A stretch of 64,000 bases of DNA from Terribacillus saccharophilus (GTDB lineage: Bacteria > Bacillota > Bacilli > Bacillales > Amphibacillaceae). The notes below the pieces were generated by a model. That model had not been told where the DNA came from, searched no databases, and was given only the letters and a program-made list of their open reading frames with translations. Positions within the stretch are counted from its first letter, which is position 1. Each line of letters starts with the position of its first letter. The translations under genes were made by a program, and so were the position numbers. Where the stretch lies: the NCBI RefSeq assembly GCF_002272075.1, contig NZ_NPBJ01000021.1:62001-126000 (forward strand). The letters run 5' to 3'. Below are positions 52,721 through 63,835 of the stretch, in pieces.

Positions 52721-53230
52721 TTATCGCTCCAATTCTTTCACATAGTCACTAATAAGCTTGTCCTGATCGTCGGAAGTAATTTCTTTCTCGATGATTTTGC
52801 TTGCGATCTGTACGGAAAGGGATGCCACTTGTGCTTGCAATGCCTGCATTGCTTTTTCCTTTTCGTTGGCGATATCTTCGACCGCTGCGTCTTTCAGGCG
52901 CTCAGCTTCACGGCGCGCAATAGCAATGATCTGCTCTTCCTGCTGCTGTCCCGCTTTTCTTGCGTCTTCTATGATAGATTGTGCTTCTGCACGTGTTTGT
53001 TTCAATTCCTCTGCTGCAGTTTTTGCTGCTGCTTCGGCTTCTTTGCGGCTAGCTTCTGCCGTGTCAATCTCATTAGAGATATATTCCTGGCGGTCCTGCA
53101 TGACTTTCAATAATGGTTTCCATGCGAACTTCTTAAGAAGCGCCAGCAGGATGATAAAGCTGATAAGTTGAATCAACATGCTACCGATAGGTAATCCACC
53201 TACTGCAGCACCAATCGTAAGTGTTTGCAA
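52721..53230 (-). CDS. atpF: ATP synthase F0 b subunit
   Basis: About 169 residues: one N-terminal membrane segment (LIQLISFIILLALLKKFAW) and a long Ala/Glu/Gln/Arg coiled coil (~35-150). Forms the peripheral stator. The start is read as TTG at 53230 because AAAGGAG lies 8 nt upstream; a GTG at 53239 overlaps that site. Separated from atpE by an unusually long gap holding a hairpin. The 3' end is 3 nt from the atpH start. Confidence 0.93.
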   Translation of the reverse strand: MQTLTIGAAVGGLPIGSMLIQLISFIILLALLKKFAWKPLLKVMQDRQEYISNEIDTAEASRKEAEAAAKTAAEELKQTRAEAQSIIEDARKAGQQQEEQIIAIARREAERLKDAAVEDIANEKEKAMQALQAQVASLSVQIASKIIEKEITSDDQDKLISDYVKELER

Positions 53231-53287
53231 CTGTGCCACTCCTTTCGAGCTAAACTATTCTTTTCCCATTCATATCTGGGGCTTTAC

Positions 53288-53329
53288 AAAAAGAATGGCG
53301 AAGATTCAAGATATAGAATTTCGCCATTC
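53288..53329 (-). terminator. Terminator-like hairpin between atpE and atpF
   Basis: Perfect 10-bp stem GAATGGCGAA / TTCGCCATTC (plus coordinates 53293-53302 and 53320-53329) with a 17-nt loop, followed on the minus strand by five Ts. It begins 33 nt after the atpE stop, inside the operon. Confidence 0.65.
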
Positions 53330-53361
53330 ATTCAAATTATAGAGTACTTGCGATAGGTGAA

Positions 53362-53589
<228 letters not shown>

Positions 53590-53602
53590 TTAAAAACTAA
53601 AT

Positions 53603-54337
<735 letters not shown>

Positions 54338-54358
54338 TTAATTTCACCTCTTTCATTA

Positions 54359-54730
54359 CTAGTCTTTTAAACTCGTGAAGAAACTATCTATAAAGATAAT
54401 GATGTAGCCAGCAGCTAAACCAATAACTACTGCAATAAGATGGAAATAAGCGTCAAAACGAAGTGCGAGCATCACAGCTAGCACAGACGCTGCCATGCGG
54501 GAAAAGGTGCCTAAGGCTGGTATTCTGCCATGTGTAGCGACAGATTCAGTGAACTGTCTGATCTTCCGTTGAAGAAGCCACACGGAGAAGAAGCTGACTG
54601 AGGCTCCAAGAAACAAGCCGAGGAAAATGCGCTGGTACGGAGTGAACCCCGCCCCAAGCATCAAAAGTGCCAGTAAATATAGCATCCATTTGAGTTGTCG
54701 TGCATGGATCATCTTATTGACTTGCTGCAT
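54359..54730 (-). CDS. atpI: ATP synthase assembly protein I
   Basis: 123 residues with about four hydrophobic segments. Matches AtpI by size and position as first gene of the atp operon, where it helps assemble the c ring. ATG at 54730 with GGGAG 8 nt upstream is preferred; ATG at 54745 is in frame. Confidence 0.85.
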   Translation of the reverse strand: MQQVNKMIHARQLKWMLYLLALLMLGAGFTPYQRIFLGLFLGASVSFFSVWLLQRKIRQFTESVATHGRIPALGTFSRMAASVLAVMLALRFDAYFHLIAVVIGLAAGYIIIFIDSFFTSLKD

Positions 54731-55172
54731 CTTCATTACTCCCATGCGTGTAAGACGTACATTTACTGCTTATACTTATGTATGGAAAGCGGTAAATACG
54801 GAAAGATGGATCAACCTGCAAACCACATAAAGTACATATAATTGCTTGTCCACTATTGTTCTTTCGTTGCGCTGGTGTTTTACATGATCTGTAGGGACGC
54901 TGCGCGCAAACCACGCCTCACTTATGATACAAGCTGCCCACCTCACGCAATTTATAGAATACAATAGGCCTATTCGCGGTGTCAATACAAGATTGTGAAA
55001 TAAATTACAAAGTTAATAATTACCTTCCACAACAACATTGGATGCGCTTCCACGAAAGCAATTAAGCAAAGGACTATCCGTTATTAAACGCATAGGCCTC
55101 CGCTTACTATTATATAGGATAATCAGCTGTTCATATATGACAATTCTGTGACATATAATTCACTTACCTGTA
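54731..55172 (-). promoter_or_regulatory. atp operon leader and promoter region
   Basis: 442 bp without a gene. On the minus strand TTGACA (54980-54985), 18-bp spacer and TATTCT (54956-54961) is the best SigA-type promoter, giving a ~220-nt leader before atpI. A TATAAT further upstream (near 55109-55114) lacks a -35. No riboswitch fold or small ORF with a good ribosome binding site was seen. Confidence 0.5.
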
Positions 55173-57356
55173 CTATTTCACGAGCATCTGGTCTGACAAA
55201 TAAAGTGGCAGCTCTGTACTCACATACTTTCCATCATTCATACGGAGTTGAATCAAAGCGAGATAGACTCCCGGTTTTCCAGCTTCCCTCTTGCTCATGC
55301 TGCCCTCCAGCAGCCCTGCATCCACTTGTTTTTTGGTTAGGAGCTGTCTGTTATAAACAAGTGTGTCTGGGTCATACAAGTCGATTCTAAGTTCAGCTAC
55401 ACCTTCAGGCAAATAGATTTGATAGTGGTAGGCACCTTTTCTGTTAAGCGGTTTCCATTCCATTTCGAGTCCCATTGCCTTCGGATAATCTGCGTTCTTT
55501 AAGAGGAACAAGTAAGGAAGATGTACTTTTTGTTGGCCAAATCGGGCCGAGAGATACCCTTGGTGTACACCAGCTTCCTGTATATCAGGATTGACAGAGA
55601 TACTGATATTTAACCGTTCCGTTTCATGCGGAGAAAGTTCCACTGCCATTGGTACCTTCCAGCGTATACCGCTCACTGCTTTCGGCTGATCGAATTGCAG
55701 CTTTTGCCTGACGTTACTTACATTGTGGACAGTAAGTACATATTCTGCATCTTGCTTTGAATCGATCTTGCCAAACCGCAGCAGCGGGTTTTCAATAATG
55801 ACGGGTGTGGAGATTGCTTTGGACGGCTGCATTTTCCCCATACCTTGCTCAATTGGATCATAAGGCTGATCGTTGGGCTTCTGGAGCAGCTGTGCCGTTG
55901 TAAGCAGTGCACCAATCTGCTGCTCATCAGTCCATTCTGGATGAGCTTCTTTAACAAGTGCCAGCGCTCCTGCCACATATGGTGCCGCCATACTTGTGCC
56001 CTGAAGAGCCTGATAGCCGGATTGGGGTACGGTACTCCATACAGGTGCGCCAGGTGCCGCTATCTCTGGTTTGATGGCCCAGTTTCTCGTGACCGGGCCT
56101 CTCGAACTGAAAGCTGCCATCCTATTTTGAAGCTCGACTTGTTTAGCCGACAGTTGAGCGGTCTTCTCATTTTTAAGCAGCCATAGCCCAACCTGCCTTG
56201 TAACGGCTGCAACCGGGATAGAAACTGGCTTTCCGCCATCCTGGATGGAGGCTTCCAAAGGGCCGCTCCCATCGTTGTAAATGAGTACAGCAGCAGCATT
56301 CGCTCGCTCCGCTATTCTAGCTTTCTCAGCAAATGGTATTTTTCCTCTTTTGAAGAGGACGATCTTGCCTGTTGCATCCGGAAGCTGCTTTTCTCCGGTA
56401 CCGCCATCCATAATCGGCAATGATCGACGCTGCTTCCACTCAACCGTTCCTTGAAGCGGCAGAATCGGAATCATTTTTTTATAAAAACGCTCATATAGTA
56501 CTGCTGTTTTTTGCGGCGTAGTAACAGCTCCGACAGACAAGGCTTTTGTGGCAGTAGCAGGGGAACCGACTGTCCAGTTGGCCGGGCCTTCATTTCCGTT
56601 CGCTGTCACCACACTCACGCCCATCTCCACTGCTTTATTGACTGCTAGGCTTGTCGGCCAATCCGGTCCGTTCACAGAGCTTCCTAAAGACAAATTGATA
56701 ATATCCATTTTATCTTCAACCGCTTTTTCAATAGCCGCAATCACTTGAACGGATGTTCCTGTGCCTCCTGGTCCCAGTGCCCGATAGCTATAGATTTCAG
56801 CATCCGGAGCTATACCTTTCATTTTGCCATTGGCACCGATAATACCAGCAACATGCGTCCCATGAATTGTCGCTTCTCCCTCTTCTGGTGTTGTCTCCAT
56901 CGGATCGTCATCCCAGTCGACAACATCAAACCCGCCTTTGTAATTCTTTTTCAAATCAGGATGGGTATAATCAATCCCAGTATCGATGACACCGACTTTA
57001 ACCCCTTTCCCGGTAACACCCGCTGCACTTGTCCCGAGGAACTCCTGCGTCACAAATGGCACTTCCGTTCTTTTTGTTTCTGCTTTATAGGTATGCACCT
57101 GATGGATATTCAACAGATGGCTGTGCTGAGACAGTTCATCCAGCTGTGCCTCCGTTGCGCGCAGCGCCAGTCCTTGGAACAAGGTGTCGAATTCTTCCAC
57201 GATTTCAATGAACGGATAATGCATCTCCAAATACTCCCGATAGGCAGATACGTCGCCCTCCAGTTCTATAATTACAGTCCTCTGCTCGGCTGCTTTAACC
57301 GGCTGAAAACCGATTATGATAAATACACTTATAAACACTAAACTAAATCGCTTCAC
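55173..57356 (-). CDS. S8 subtilisin-like extracellular protease, Vpr-like
   Basis: 727 residues: signal peptide (~1-23, ending VKAA), an I9-type propeptide (~25-95), an S8 domain with Asp125 (VIDTGIDYTHPDL), His165 (HGTHVAG), oxyanion Asn255 (ANGNEGP) and Ser455 (GTSMAAPYVAG), interrupted by a protease-associated (PA) insert (~315-395). A beta-rich C-terminal part follows. The PA insert and size are those of Vpr (806 in B. subtilis), slightly shorter. The start is GTG at 57356 with AGGGGGAG upstream. Secreted into the medium or wall. It separates mnaA from the atp operon. Confidence 0.92.
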   Translation of the reverse strand: MKRFSLVFISVFIIIGFQPVKAAEQRTVIIELEGDVSAYREYLEMHYPFIEIVEEFDTLFQGLALRATEAQLDELSQHSHLLNIHQVHTYKAETKRTEVPFVTQEFLGTSAAGVTGKGVKVGVIDTGIDYTHPDLKKNYKGGFDVVDWDDDPMETTPEEGEATIHGTHVAGIIGANGKMKGIAPDAEIYSYRALGPGGTGTSVQVIAAIEKAVEDKMDIINLSLGSSVNGPDWPTSLAVNKAVEMGVSVVTANGNEGPANWTVGSPATATKALSVGAVTTPQKTAVLYERFYKKMIPILPLQGTVEWKQRRSLPIMDGGTGEKQLPDATGKIVLFKRGKIPFAEKARIAERANAAAVLIYNDGSGPLEASIQDGGKPVSIPVAAVTRQVGLWLLKNEKTAQLSAKQVELQNRMAAFSSRGPVTRNWAIKPEIAAPGAPVWSTVPQSGYQALQGTSMAAPYVAGALALVKEAHPEWTDEQQIGALLTTAQLLQKPNDQPYDPIEQGMGKMQPSKAISTPVIIENPLLRFGKIDSKQDAEYVLTVHNVSNVRQKLQFDQPKAVSGIRWKVPMAVELSPHETERLNISISVNPDIQEAGVHQGYLSARFGQQKVHLPYLFLLKNADYPKAMGLEMEWKPLNRKGAYHYQIYLPEGVAELRIDLYDPDTLVYNRQLLTKKQVDAGLLEGSMSKREAGKPGVYLALIQLRMNDGKYVSTELPLYLSDQMLVK

Positions 57357-57411
57357 GGCCTCTCCCCCTTGTGCCATTAGGATGCACGAGTGAAGATTCC
57401 CTATACAAAAA

Positions 57412-57442
57412 AACCAGCTGCCCTATTTGGGGTCAACTGGTT
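57412..57442 (-). terminator. Terminator of upp-mnaA
   Basis: AACCAG ... CTGGTT stem with inner CCC/GGG pairs overlapping the last mnaA codons, followed by a run of Ts on the minus strand. Confidence 0.75.
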
Positions 57443-58583
57443 GGAAAGGTACAGACGGCTGTGATTGTAAACCGAAATAATATTGAAGATAATCGGCAAT
57501 ACGAATCGATGCTTGTCCATCTCCATAAGGATTGGACGCTTGTGCCATTTCTTTATGTGCTTGTTCATCACGAAGAAGCTTGTCTGCCATATCAAAAATA
57601 GTTTTTTCATCTGTACCGGCAAGTTTCAGTGTGCCGGCTTGAATTCCTTCCGGTCGTTCTGTCGTATCGCGCAGTACGAGCACAGGTACTCCGAGTGACG
57701 GCGCCTCTTCCTGGACACCGCCGGAATCTGTCAGAATCAAGTATGCCTGGGAAGCAAAGTTATGGAAATCAATTAGCCCTAGCGGCTCGATCAATTGAAT
57801 TCTATCATGGTTACCAAGAATACGATTCGCTATGTCACGCACTGCTGGATTCAAGTGCACCGGATAGACAATCAGTGTGTCCGGATGTGCATCTGCAATC
57901 CTTCTGATGGCAGTAAACATATGTTCCATGTTCTCACCAAGATTCTCTCGGCGATGAGCAGTGACAAGCACTAAACGTCTGCCGGCAGCTTGTTCCAGAA
58001 TAGGATGCTGATAATTCGGGTCGACAGTAGTCTGCAAGGCATCGATCGCTGTATTACCTGTTACGGCAATCGTTTCTACATTCTTATTTTCATCAAGTAG
58101 ATTCTGCCGAGCTTGGACAGTAGGTGAGAAATGAAGGTCCGCTATTACTCCAGTCAGCTGGCGATTAAGTTCTTCCGGAAACGGTGAATACTTGTTCCAC
58201 GTGCGTAATCCAGCTTCCACATGCCCGACAGGGATCTGGTTATAGTAAGCCGCCAGTGATGCTGCAAAGCTAGTTGTCGTGTCCCCATGTACAAGCACAA
58301 TATCTGGCTTTATCTCCTGATACAGCTCGTCCAGCCCTTCCATCACCTTTGTGGTGATATGTGCCAGGCTTTGCCGTGCTTTCATGATATTCAAGTCATA
58401 ATCAGGTTTGATATCAAATATGCTTAGTACTTGATCTAGCATTTCCCGCTGCTGTGCAGTCACCGCAACAATCGTTTCGAACTGCTCTGGCCGCTTTTTC
58501 AATTCAAGCACAAGAGGCGCCATCTTGACTGCTTCAGGGCGTGTCCCGAAGACAAGCATGACTCTTTTTTTACTTAGTGCCAT
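57423..58583 (-). CDS. mnaA: UDP-N-acetylglucosamine 2-epimerase (non-hydrolysing)
   Basis: 386 residues. Interconverts UDP-GlcNAc and UDP-ManNAc; the latter feeds the teichoic acid linkage unit. Signature pieces: [49 protein letters not shown] and [33 protein letters not shown] at 58583 overlaps the end of upp by 14 nt; the longer frame to 58646 lies inside upp. Confidence 0.95.
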   Translation of the reverse strand: MALSKKRVMLVFGTRPEAVKMAPLVLELKKRPEQFETIVAVTAQQREMLDQVLSIFDIKPDYDLNIMKARQSLAHITTKVMEGLDELYQEIKPDIVLVHGDTTTSFAASLAAYYNQIPVGHVEAGLRTWNKYSPFPEELNRQLTGVIADLHFSPTVQARQNLLDENKNVETIAVTGNTAIDALQTTVDPNYQHPILEQAAGRRLVLVTAHRRENLGENMEHMFTAIRRIADAHPDTLIVYPVHLNPAVRDIANRILGNHDRIQLIEPLGLIDFHNFASQAYLILTDSGGVQEEAPSLGVPVLVLRDTTERPEGIQAGTLKLAGTDEKTIFDMADKLLRDEQAHKEMAQASNPYGDGQASIRIADYLQYYFGLQSQPSVPFQPVDPK

Positions 58584-59199
58584 ACAAACGATCCCCAGCA
58601 TCGCCAAGACCTGGTACGATATAACCGTGATCATCAAGTTTTTCATCCATTGCAGCTAGATAAATATCTACATCCGGATGTTCTTCCTTGATCACTTCCA
58701 CGCCTTCAGGAGCAGCGATTAAGCACATTAGACGGATCTGTTTCGCGCCGCGCTTTTTCAGAGAGTGGATAGCATCATTGGCAGATCCACCTGTTGCAAG
58801 CATCGGATCGATAACAATCAATTCACGTTCTTCAATATCAGATGGGAGTTTGATATAGTACTCCACTGGCTGCATTGTTTCCGGATCTCGGTACATGCCG
58901 ATATGTCCGACACGCGCAGCAGGAATCAGGCGCAGGATACCTTCTGTCATACCAAGACCTGCACGCAATATCGGCACAAGTCCGATTTTTTTACCAGCAA
59001 GTACCTTCGTTTTCGCTTCTACGACAGGTGTCCGAATCGTTGTCTCTTCCATCGGCAAATCACGTGTGATCTCAAACGCCATAAGCGCCGCAACCTCATC
59101 CACCAACTCACGGAACTCCTTCGTACCTGTATTCTTATCACGTATGTACGTAAGCTTATGCTGAATTAACGGATGATCCAAAACAAAAACATTACCCAT
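58570..59199 (-). CDS. upp: Uracil phosphoribosyltransferase
   Basis: 209 residues, as in B. subtilis. Salvages uracil to UMP with PRPP. PRPP loop [15 protein letters not shown] (~127-141) and the C-terminal uracil site [17 protein letters not shown] are intact. AGGGAGTG upstream of the ATG. A TATACT -10 lies near 59238-59243 but with a poor -35. Cotranscribed with mnaA. Confidence 0.97.
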   Translation of the reverse strand: MGNVFVLDHPLIQHKLTYIRDKNTGTKEFRELVDEVAALMAFEITRDLPMEETTIRTPVVEAKTKVLAGKKIGLVPILRAGLGMTEGILRLIPAARVGHIGMYRDPETMQPVEYYIKLPSDIEERELIVIDPMLATGGSANDAIHSLKKRGAKQIRLMCLIAAPEGVEVIKEEHPDVDIYLAAMDEKLDDHGYIVPGLGDAGDRLYGTK

Positions 59200-59795
59200 T
59201 TCCGAACACTCCCTCTAAAAATATTCAAATCTTTAATAGTATACAGAAGATATAGGCAAAAGAAAAGGGACAATACGAAAAGTGTAAGTGACCGGTAAGA
59301 AACGGAGCTAGACACCAACGAAAAGCGGAAAAGACCACTTGAGGGCTGGTACAAACCGAGTCCTAGAGGCGGACGGAGTCGCTCCGGCAGAATACTCCGC
59401 TTTCCTGCGGGCGGCTGGTGAGCCTCCTCGTGCTTTGCACTCCGGGGTCTCACCTAGGCCTTCATCCCGCGGGAGTCTCCGTATTCTGCCTGCGCATATA
59501 GAGTGTATTTTCCGTATAATAGAAACCTGCTTCAACATATCTATTACGCTCATCCCTAATCGATTAATGATTTCCCCTAAAGTTCGTAATTCCAAAAAGC
59601 TAAAATTCTTTTTATTTAGCCTCTTTCTGAATCAATTCAAAATAGAAAGAAGATTAATTATCGAATTTTCATAATTCAGACATAGTTCATGTTATATTGG
59701 GAGTGCTCATTCGCTTCCAGTTAAATGGAATTCGCGAACTAATTAGAAGAGATCGTTACATTGTTCAAGTAAATTTAAGGAGGGTCTATCGCTAT
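59200..59795. other. Intergenic region around a GC-rich hairpin element
   Basis: About 600 bp between divergent upp and the orphan membrane protein. Besides the upp leader it holds a GC-rich block (about 59285-59495, see separate repeat entry) and then AT-rich sequence (59500-59790) with no supported gene. Short reading frames across the GC-rich block have unnatural composition and were not accepted. Confidence 0.6.
59386..59490. repeat. GC-rich 105-nt inverted-repeat element
   Basis: Ends GGCAGAATAC (59386-59395) and GTATTCTGCC (59481-59490) are perfect inverted repeats. Inside them TCCTGCGGG pairs with CCCGCGGGA (one G-U type mismatch) and GGTGAG pairs with CTCACC, so the whole block folds into one long imperfect hairpin. 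Its GGTGAG-CCTCCTCG ... GGGGTCTCACC core resembles intergenic repeats I recall from many Bacillaceae genomes. Composition differs sharply from the AT-rich flanks. Confidence 0.6.
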
Positions 59796-60089
59796 ATGAG
59801 TGCAATAATTGTAGTTCCATTGTTCTTTATTGCCGTATATCTTTTAATCAGCTTTTTCAGAAGTAAGGAATCTAAAAGTGCTAAAGGTGCAATGGTACAA
59901 TATAAAGCAATGAGTTATTCAGCAGTTGTTTTCCCTATCGGATGGGTAATTATTGAAGTATATCGGCGTCTCATTCAACCCGTTCCTCTAGAAACGTATC
60001 GTGATTTCATGACGATGTTATTGCCAATTATAATAATAGTTTATGGTTTTTCCATATTTCTATTGAGACGAAGTTTAAATGAGTCGTAA
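59796..60089 (+). CDS. Orphan small membrane protein of unknown function
   Basis: 97 residues with three hydrophobic segments: MSAIIVVPLFFIAVYLLISFF at the start, SYSAVVFPIGWVIIEVYR in the middle and LLPIIIIVYGFSIFLL near the end. I recognise no family. ATG at 59796 with AAGGAGGG 11 nt upstream; the frame continues to 59697 without a good site. More AT-rich than its neighbours and on the opposite strand, inserted between upp and glyA, which are close together in B. subtilis, so it may be acquired. Confidence 0.6.
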   Translation: MSAIIVVPLFFIAVYLLISFFRSKESKSAKGAMVQYKAMSYSAVVFPIGWVIIEVYRRLIQPVPLETYRDFMTMLLPIIIIVYGFSIFLLRRSLNES

Positions 60090-60143
60090 GTAATAAAACA
60101 CAGATTTTCTCCAACCATATCCCAACAAGGTACAATTCACAAA

Positions 60144-60171
60144 AAAGACAGCCGCTCACGCGACTGTCTTT
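60144..60171. terminator. Bidirectional terminator between the orphan gene and glyA
   Basis: AAAGACAG-C-CGC / GCG-A-CTGTCTTT stem flanked by A and T runs, between converging genes. Confidence 0.85.
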
Positions 60172-60177
60172 CTTCTT

Positions 60178-61413
60178 TTACTTATAAAGCGGGAAACGAT
60201 CAGCCAACGCTTTGACGCGGCCTTTCACTTCTTCCAATTTCTCTGTATCATCATGATGCTTCAACGTTGTAGCGATGATGCCAGCAAGCTCGTCCATTTC
60301 CTCAAGCTTAAAGCCGCGAGTAGTGACTGCTGCTGTACCGATCCGCACACCACTTGTGATGAATGGACCTTCTTTATCGAATGGGATCGTGTTTTTGTTG
60401 GTTGTCACACCGACTTCATCCAATGCATGCTCCGCATCTTTACCAGTGAGACCTAGCTTGCTTACATCAAGAAGAAGCAGGTGGTTGTCTGTACCGCCAG
60501 ATACAAGACGGACACCTTCTTTTGTCAAACCTTCCGCAAGGCGCTGTGCATTATCAACAATCTGCTGTGCATAAGCTTTGAAATCATTATCCAGGATTTC
60601 TTTGAAACTCACTGCTTTCGCCGCGATGACGTGCATCAGTGGTCCACCTTGCATTGCTGGGAAGACAGCTTTATCGATCTGTTTCGCATATTTCTCTTTT
60701 GTTAGGATCATACCACCACGTGGTCCGCGCAATGTTTTATGCGTTGTTGTTGTCACAACATCTGCATAAGGAACTGGTGATTGGTGTACGCCTGTTGCAA
60801 CAAGACCTGCAATATGAGCCATATCGACCATAAGATAAGCTCCGACTTCATCAGCGATTTCGCGGAATTTCGCAAAATCGATTTCACGTGGATAAGCACT
60901 TGCACCAGCCACAATCATCTTAGGCTTTACTTCAAGCGCTTTTGTACGTACGACGTCATAGTCGAGCTGCTCTGTTTCCTGATCCACACCATATTCCGTG
61001 AAGTTATACAGCTTACCGCTGAAGTTCACTGGACTGCCGTGGGTCAAATGTCCGCCATGACTGAGGTTCATACCAAGAACTGTATCGCCTGGCTCCAAAA
61101 ATGCGAAATAAACAGCCATGTTTGCCTGTGCACCGGAGTGCGGCTGTACATTGGCATGCTCTGCACCGAAGATTTCCTTTGCTCGGTTAATTGCGAGATT
61201 TTCTGCTACATCAACATATTCACAACCGCCATAGTATCTGCGGCCTGGATAGCCCTCCGCATATTTGTTTGTGAGTACGGAGCCTTGCGCTTCCATGACA
61301 GCCTGTGATACGAAGTTCTCAGATGCAATCAGCTCGATCTTGTCGTGCTGGCGCCCTCTTTCGTCTTCGATAGCTTGGAATAGTTCTGGATCATTCGCTT
61401 GAATATGTTTCAT
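60178..61413 (-). CDS. glyA: Serine hydroxymethyltransferase
   Basis: 411 residues. PLP enzyme interconverting serine and glycine with tetrahydrofolate, the main one-carbon source. PLP Lys226 in [14 protein letters not shown], the GSxAN-type [12 protein letters not shown] and [12 protein letters not shown]-type blocks are visible. AGGAGG 9 nt before the ATG. Follows ywlG by 47 nt. Confidence 0.98.
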   Translation of the reverse strand: MKHIQANDPELFQAIEDERGRQHDKIELIASENFVSQAVMEAQGSVLTNKYAEGYPGRRYYGGCEYVDVAENLAINRAKEIFGAEHANVQPHSGAQANMAVYFAFLEPGDTVLGMNLSHGGHLTHGSPVNFSGKLYNFTEYGVDQETEQLDYDVVRTKALEVKPKMIVAGASAYPREIDFAKFREIADEVGAYLMVDMAHIAGLVATGVHQSPVPYADVVTTTTHKTLRGPRGGMILTKEKYAKQIDKAVFPAMQGGPLMHVIAAKAVSFKEILDNDFKAYAQQIVDNAQRLAEGLTKEGVRLVSGGTDNHLLLLDVSKLGLTGKDAEHALDEVGVTTNKNTIPFDKEGPFITSGVRIGTAAVTTRGFKLEEMDELAGIIATTLKHHDDTEKLEEVKGRVKALADRFPLYK

Positions 61414-61460
61414 CGAAACATGCCTCCTCGTGTATTGTTGATGTATGTCGTAGCCGGTGT

Positions 61461-62000
61461 TCAGTCAGGATACACAGCTCTTACGCCGCCGATCAGTTTA
61501 GGTCTTGTATAAGCAGTATTAATCCGGGCTCCGCCGATATACCGCTGCTTGAGACGGAATGGTACTGCAACAGGCTTCAGGTGCATCCCTATCATCGTCT
61601 CCCCGATATCTATTCCGGCATCCGCCCGAATATCTTCGACCAACACAGGATCCTCAAACTGCTCATAAGCGCAAGCAGCCATAGAACCGCCGGCTCTTGC
61701 AACAGGTTTCGCGGAAACTTCGGTTAAACCGTATTGCCGACTGATATGCTTCTCTACTACAATAGCACGATTTAAGTGTTCACAGCACTGAAATACGAGA
61801 TTTATGCCAGTTTCTTTTTTCAGCCATTCCAGCTGCTGGTAAAGCAGTTTTGCAATTTCCATATTCCCCGCACTGCCAATCCGCTCACCAGCTACTTCGC
61901 TCGTCGAACACCCGATCAGAAATAAGTCACCCTTATGCAAATACCCACAGGAAGCGAGCTCCCTTACAACAGTCTGAATATGATCTGCGATTGCTTTCAT
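61461..62000 (-). CDS. ywlG: UPF0340 family protein YwlG
   Basis: 179 residues (TIGR01440/UPF0340). [17 protein letters not shown] near residue 30, [28 protein letters not shown] and a glycine-rich C-terminus [22 protein letters not shown]. Function unknown; always near rpiB and glyA in Bacillus. ATG at 62000 with AAGGG upstream. Confidence 0.9.
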   Translation of the reverse strand: MKAIADHIQTVVRELASCGYLHKGDLFLIGCSTSEVAGERIGSAGNMEIAKLLYQQLEWLKKETGINLVFQCCEHLNRAIVVEKHISRQYGLTEVSAKPVARAGGSMAACAYEQFEDPVLVEDIRADAGIDIGETMIGMHLKPVAVPFRLKQRYIGGARINTAYTRPKLIGGVRAVYPD

Positions 62001-62015
62001 GTACACCCTTCTCTT

Positions 62016-62456
62016 TTACTTGTTTTCGTAGTCCGAGATCTTGTTCACGCGATTCTGGTGACGTCCTGCTGTAAATTCAGTGCCGAGCCATGTTTGAACG
62101 ATTTCGCGTGCAAGCCCTGGCCCGATAACACGTTCACCCATCGCCAGCATGTTGCTGTCATTATGTTCCCGAGTTGCTTTTGCACTGAATACATCGTGTA
62201 CGAGTGCTGCACGGATACCAGGTACTTTGTTTGCCGAAATACTCATACCGATACCAGTACCGCAAATAAGAATTCCGCGATCAAATTCGCCGTTCGCAAC
62301 TCTTTCCGCTGCTGGAATTCCGTAATCCGGATAATCTACAGAACCCTCACAATCACAGCCTGTATCCACAAATTCAATATTCAGCTCCGTCAGAAGATCT
62401 GCAATTTCCTTACGAAGATTTACTCCACCGTGGTCTGATGTTAGAATTACTTTCAT
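62016..62456 (-). CDS. rpiB: Ribose 5-phosphate isomerase B
   Basis: 146 residues. [63 protein letters not shown] (active-site Cys in ICGTG) and [19 protein letters not shown] match the RpiB/LacAB family. ATG at 62456 is the family start with GGAAGG about 9 nt upstream. It overlaps the 3' end of the chemoreceptor gene by 47 nt. Confidence 0.95.
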   Translation of the reverse strand: MKVILTSDHGGVNLRKEIADLLTELNIEFVDTGCDCEGSVDYPDYGIPAAERVANGEFDRGILICGTGIGMSISANKVPGIRAALVHDVFSAKATREHNDSNMLAMGERVIGPGLAREIVQTWLGTEFTAGRHQNRVNKISDYENK

Positions 62457-63786
62457 TTTCTTCATCCTTCCTTCCGAATTCCGCGTGATGCACGGATGCT
62501 TGTTGTGTAAATTCGAACTGTTTCATTTGGTCTCTGAGCCTGCCTGCTTGTTCCTCGAGTGAAGCTGATAATTGCTCCAAGTTATGCATGACAGATGCTT
62601 GCTCCTGAACAGAGGCACTCACTTCCTGTGCTCCAGCTGATGCCTGCTCAGCAAGCGTTGCTACACCTTTGGACTGATTTGTAACGGAAGCAATTTCCTC
62701 CCGCTGCTGCAGGGTTAGCTTGCCAATTTCCTGAATCGACGTAACAACATGTGTAATGGCCGCTGTCATTTCTTCCATGACTACACTACTTTCGGAGCCT
62801 TTTTCTGCCTCACTCCGTGCTAGCGCCAATTGTTCATCAATTTCCGTAACAACTTGTCCAATATTCTGTTGAATCTCTTTGATGTTGACAGAAATATCCT
62901 GTGCTGCCTGTCTGCTTTCATCGGCCAGTTTCCGCACTTCTTCGGCCACTACCGCAAAGCCCCGTCCCTGCTCGCCTGCTCGCGCCGCCTCAATCGAAGC
63001 ATTTAGTGCAAGCAGATTTGTCTGTTCCGCTATATCACTGACAAAACGGATAATCTGTTCGATTTCTGAAGCGTTCTTTTCGAGCTGCTTCACATTGTCG
63101 ATTGAATGCTCCTGTTTTTCTGCGATCATTTGAATTCCCTGTACCAAGTCCATTACAACTGTCTGTGAACTGTGCAATTTTCCAACCATTCCATGAGATA
63201 GTTCCTGTGACTGATCAGCTTTGGTCCGTACATCCTCAGACAAGGCTGTTGCGTTGTCGAGTGACTGCACAATGCTGCCGACCGCGCCTGATGTGGATTG
63301 GGCTCCTTCAGCCATCGTCTGCATAATTCCATCAATCTCAATGACTTTTTCAGATGCAGTCATTGTTTCAGACTGGATCTGTTTAGCGTATTGATCATTC
63401 GCCTTCGCATTGGCATCAATGTCTGAGATCATTGATTTCAGGTTATGCAGCATTTTTTGAAAAGCACGTGTCAGAGCACCAATCTCATCATTCGAAGGAA
63501 CAACTTCCCATTCTTCCTCCAAGCTGCCATCAGCAGCTTTGGTTGCAACCTTTTCCAGATCCTTTAATGGCTTCGTAATAAAGCGGGCTGCGGAAAAGGC
63601 TAGTATTCCGGTCCACAAGACACCGAGAAATAGGGTAAGAAGAACGAGTACTGGTGCGGCAACATCCCAATGCTGCTGAACAAAGGGATGCACAATATAA
63701 ATGAACAATGCACTCACACTATAGGTAACTAATGCGAGAACTGTGGCGAAAATCGCCAGTTTGAAACGCAGACTGAAGCTTTTCAT
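62410..63786 (-). CDS. Methyl-accepting chemotaxis protein without a large sensor domain
   Basis: 458 residues: two close transmembrane segments (~8-30 and ~38-62) with almost no extracellular loop, a HAMP domain (~63-115) and a long coiled-coil signalling region with the hairpin tip [40 protein letters not shown]. Lacking an outer sensor, it may report membrane state or interact with other proteins. ATG at 63786 with GGTGG upstream; ATG at 63801 is possible. C-terminal tail overlaps rpiB. Confidence 0.93.
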   Translation of the reverse strand: MKSFSLRFKLAIFATVLALVTYSVSALFIYIVHPFVQQHWDVAAPVLVLLTLFLGVLWTGILAFSAARFITKPLKDLEKVATKAADGSLEEEWEVVPSNDEIGALTRAFQKMLHNLKSMISDIDANAKANDQYAKQIQSETMTASEKVIEIDGIMQTMAEGAQSTSGAVGSIVQSLDNATALSEDVRTKADQSQELSHGMVGKLHSSQTVVMDLVQGIQMIAEKQEHSIDNVKQLEKNASEIEQIIRFVSDIAEQTNLLALNASIEAARAGEQGRGFAVVAEEVRKLADESRQAAQDISVNIKEIQQNIGQVVTEIDEQLALARSEAEKGSESSVVMEEMTAAITHVVTSIQEIGKLTLQQREEIASVTNQSKGVATLAEQASAGAQEVSASVQEQASVMHNLEQLSASLEEQAGRLRDQMKQFEFTQQASVHHAEFGRKDEENESNSNIRPRWSKSS

Positions 63787-63835
63787 GACATAATCCACCA
63801 TCCATGCTGATATTTTGGTATGAGAGTCTTTTTAC

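Noticed and set aside
55020-55172. Riboswitch or leader peptide upstream of atpI
   Set aside because: No conserved aptamer pattern or short frame with a good ribosome binding site was seen.
59308-59595. Open frame of 95 residues across the GC-rich element
   Set aside because: It follows the inverted-repeat sequence, has unnatural composition and no ribosome binding site; the block is better explained as a structured repeat.
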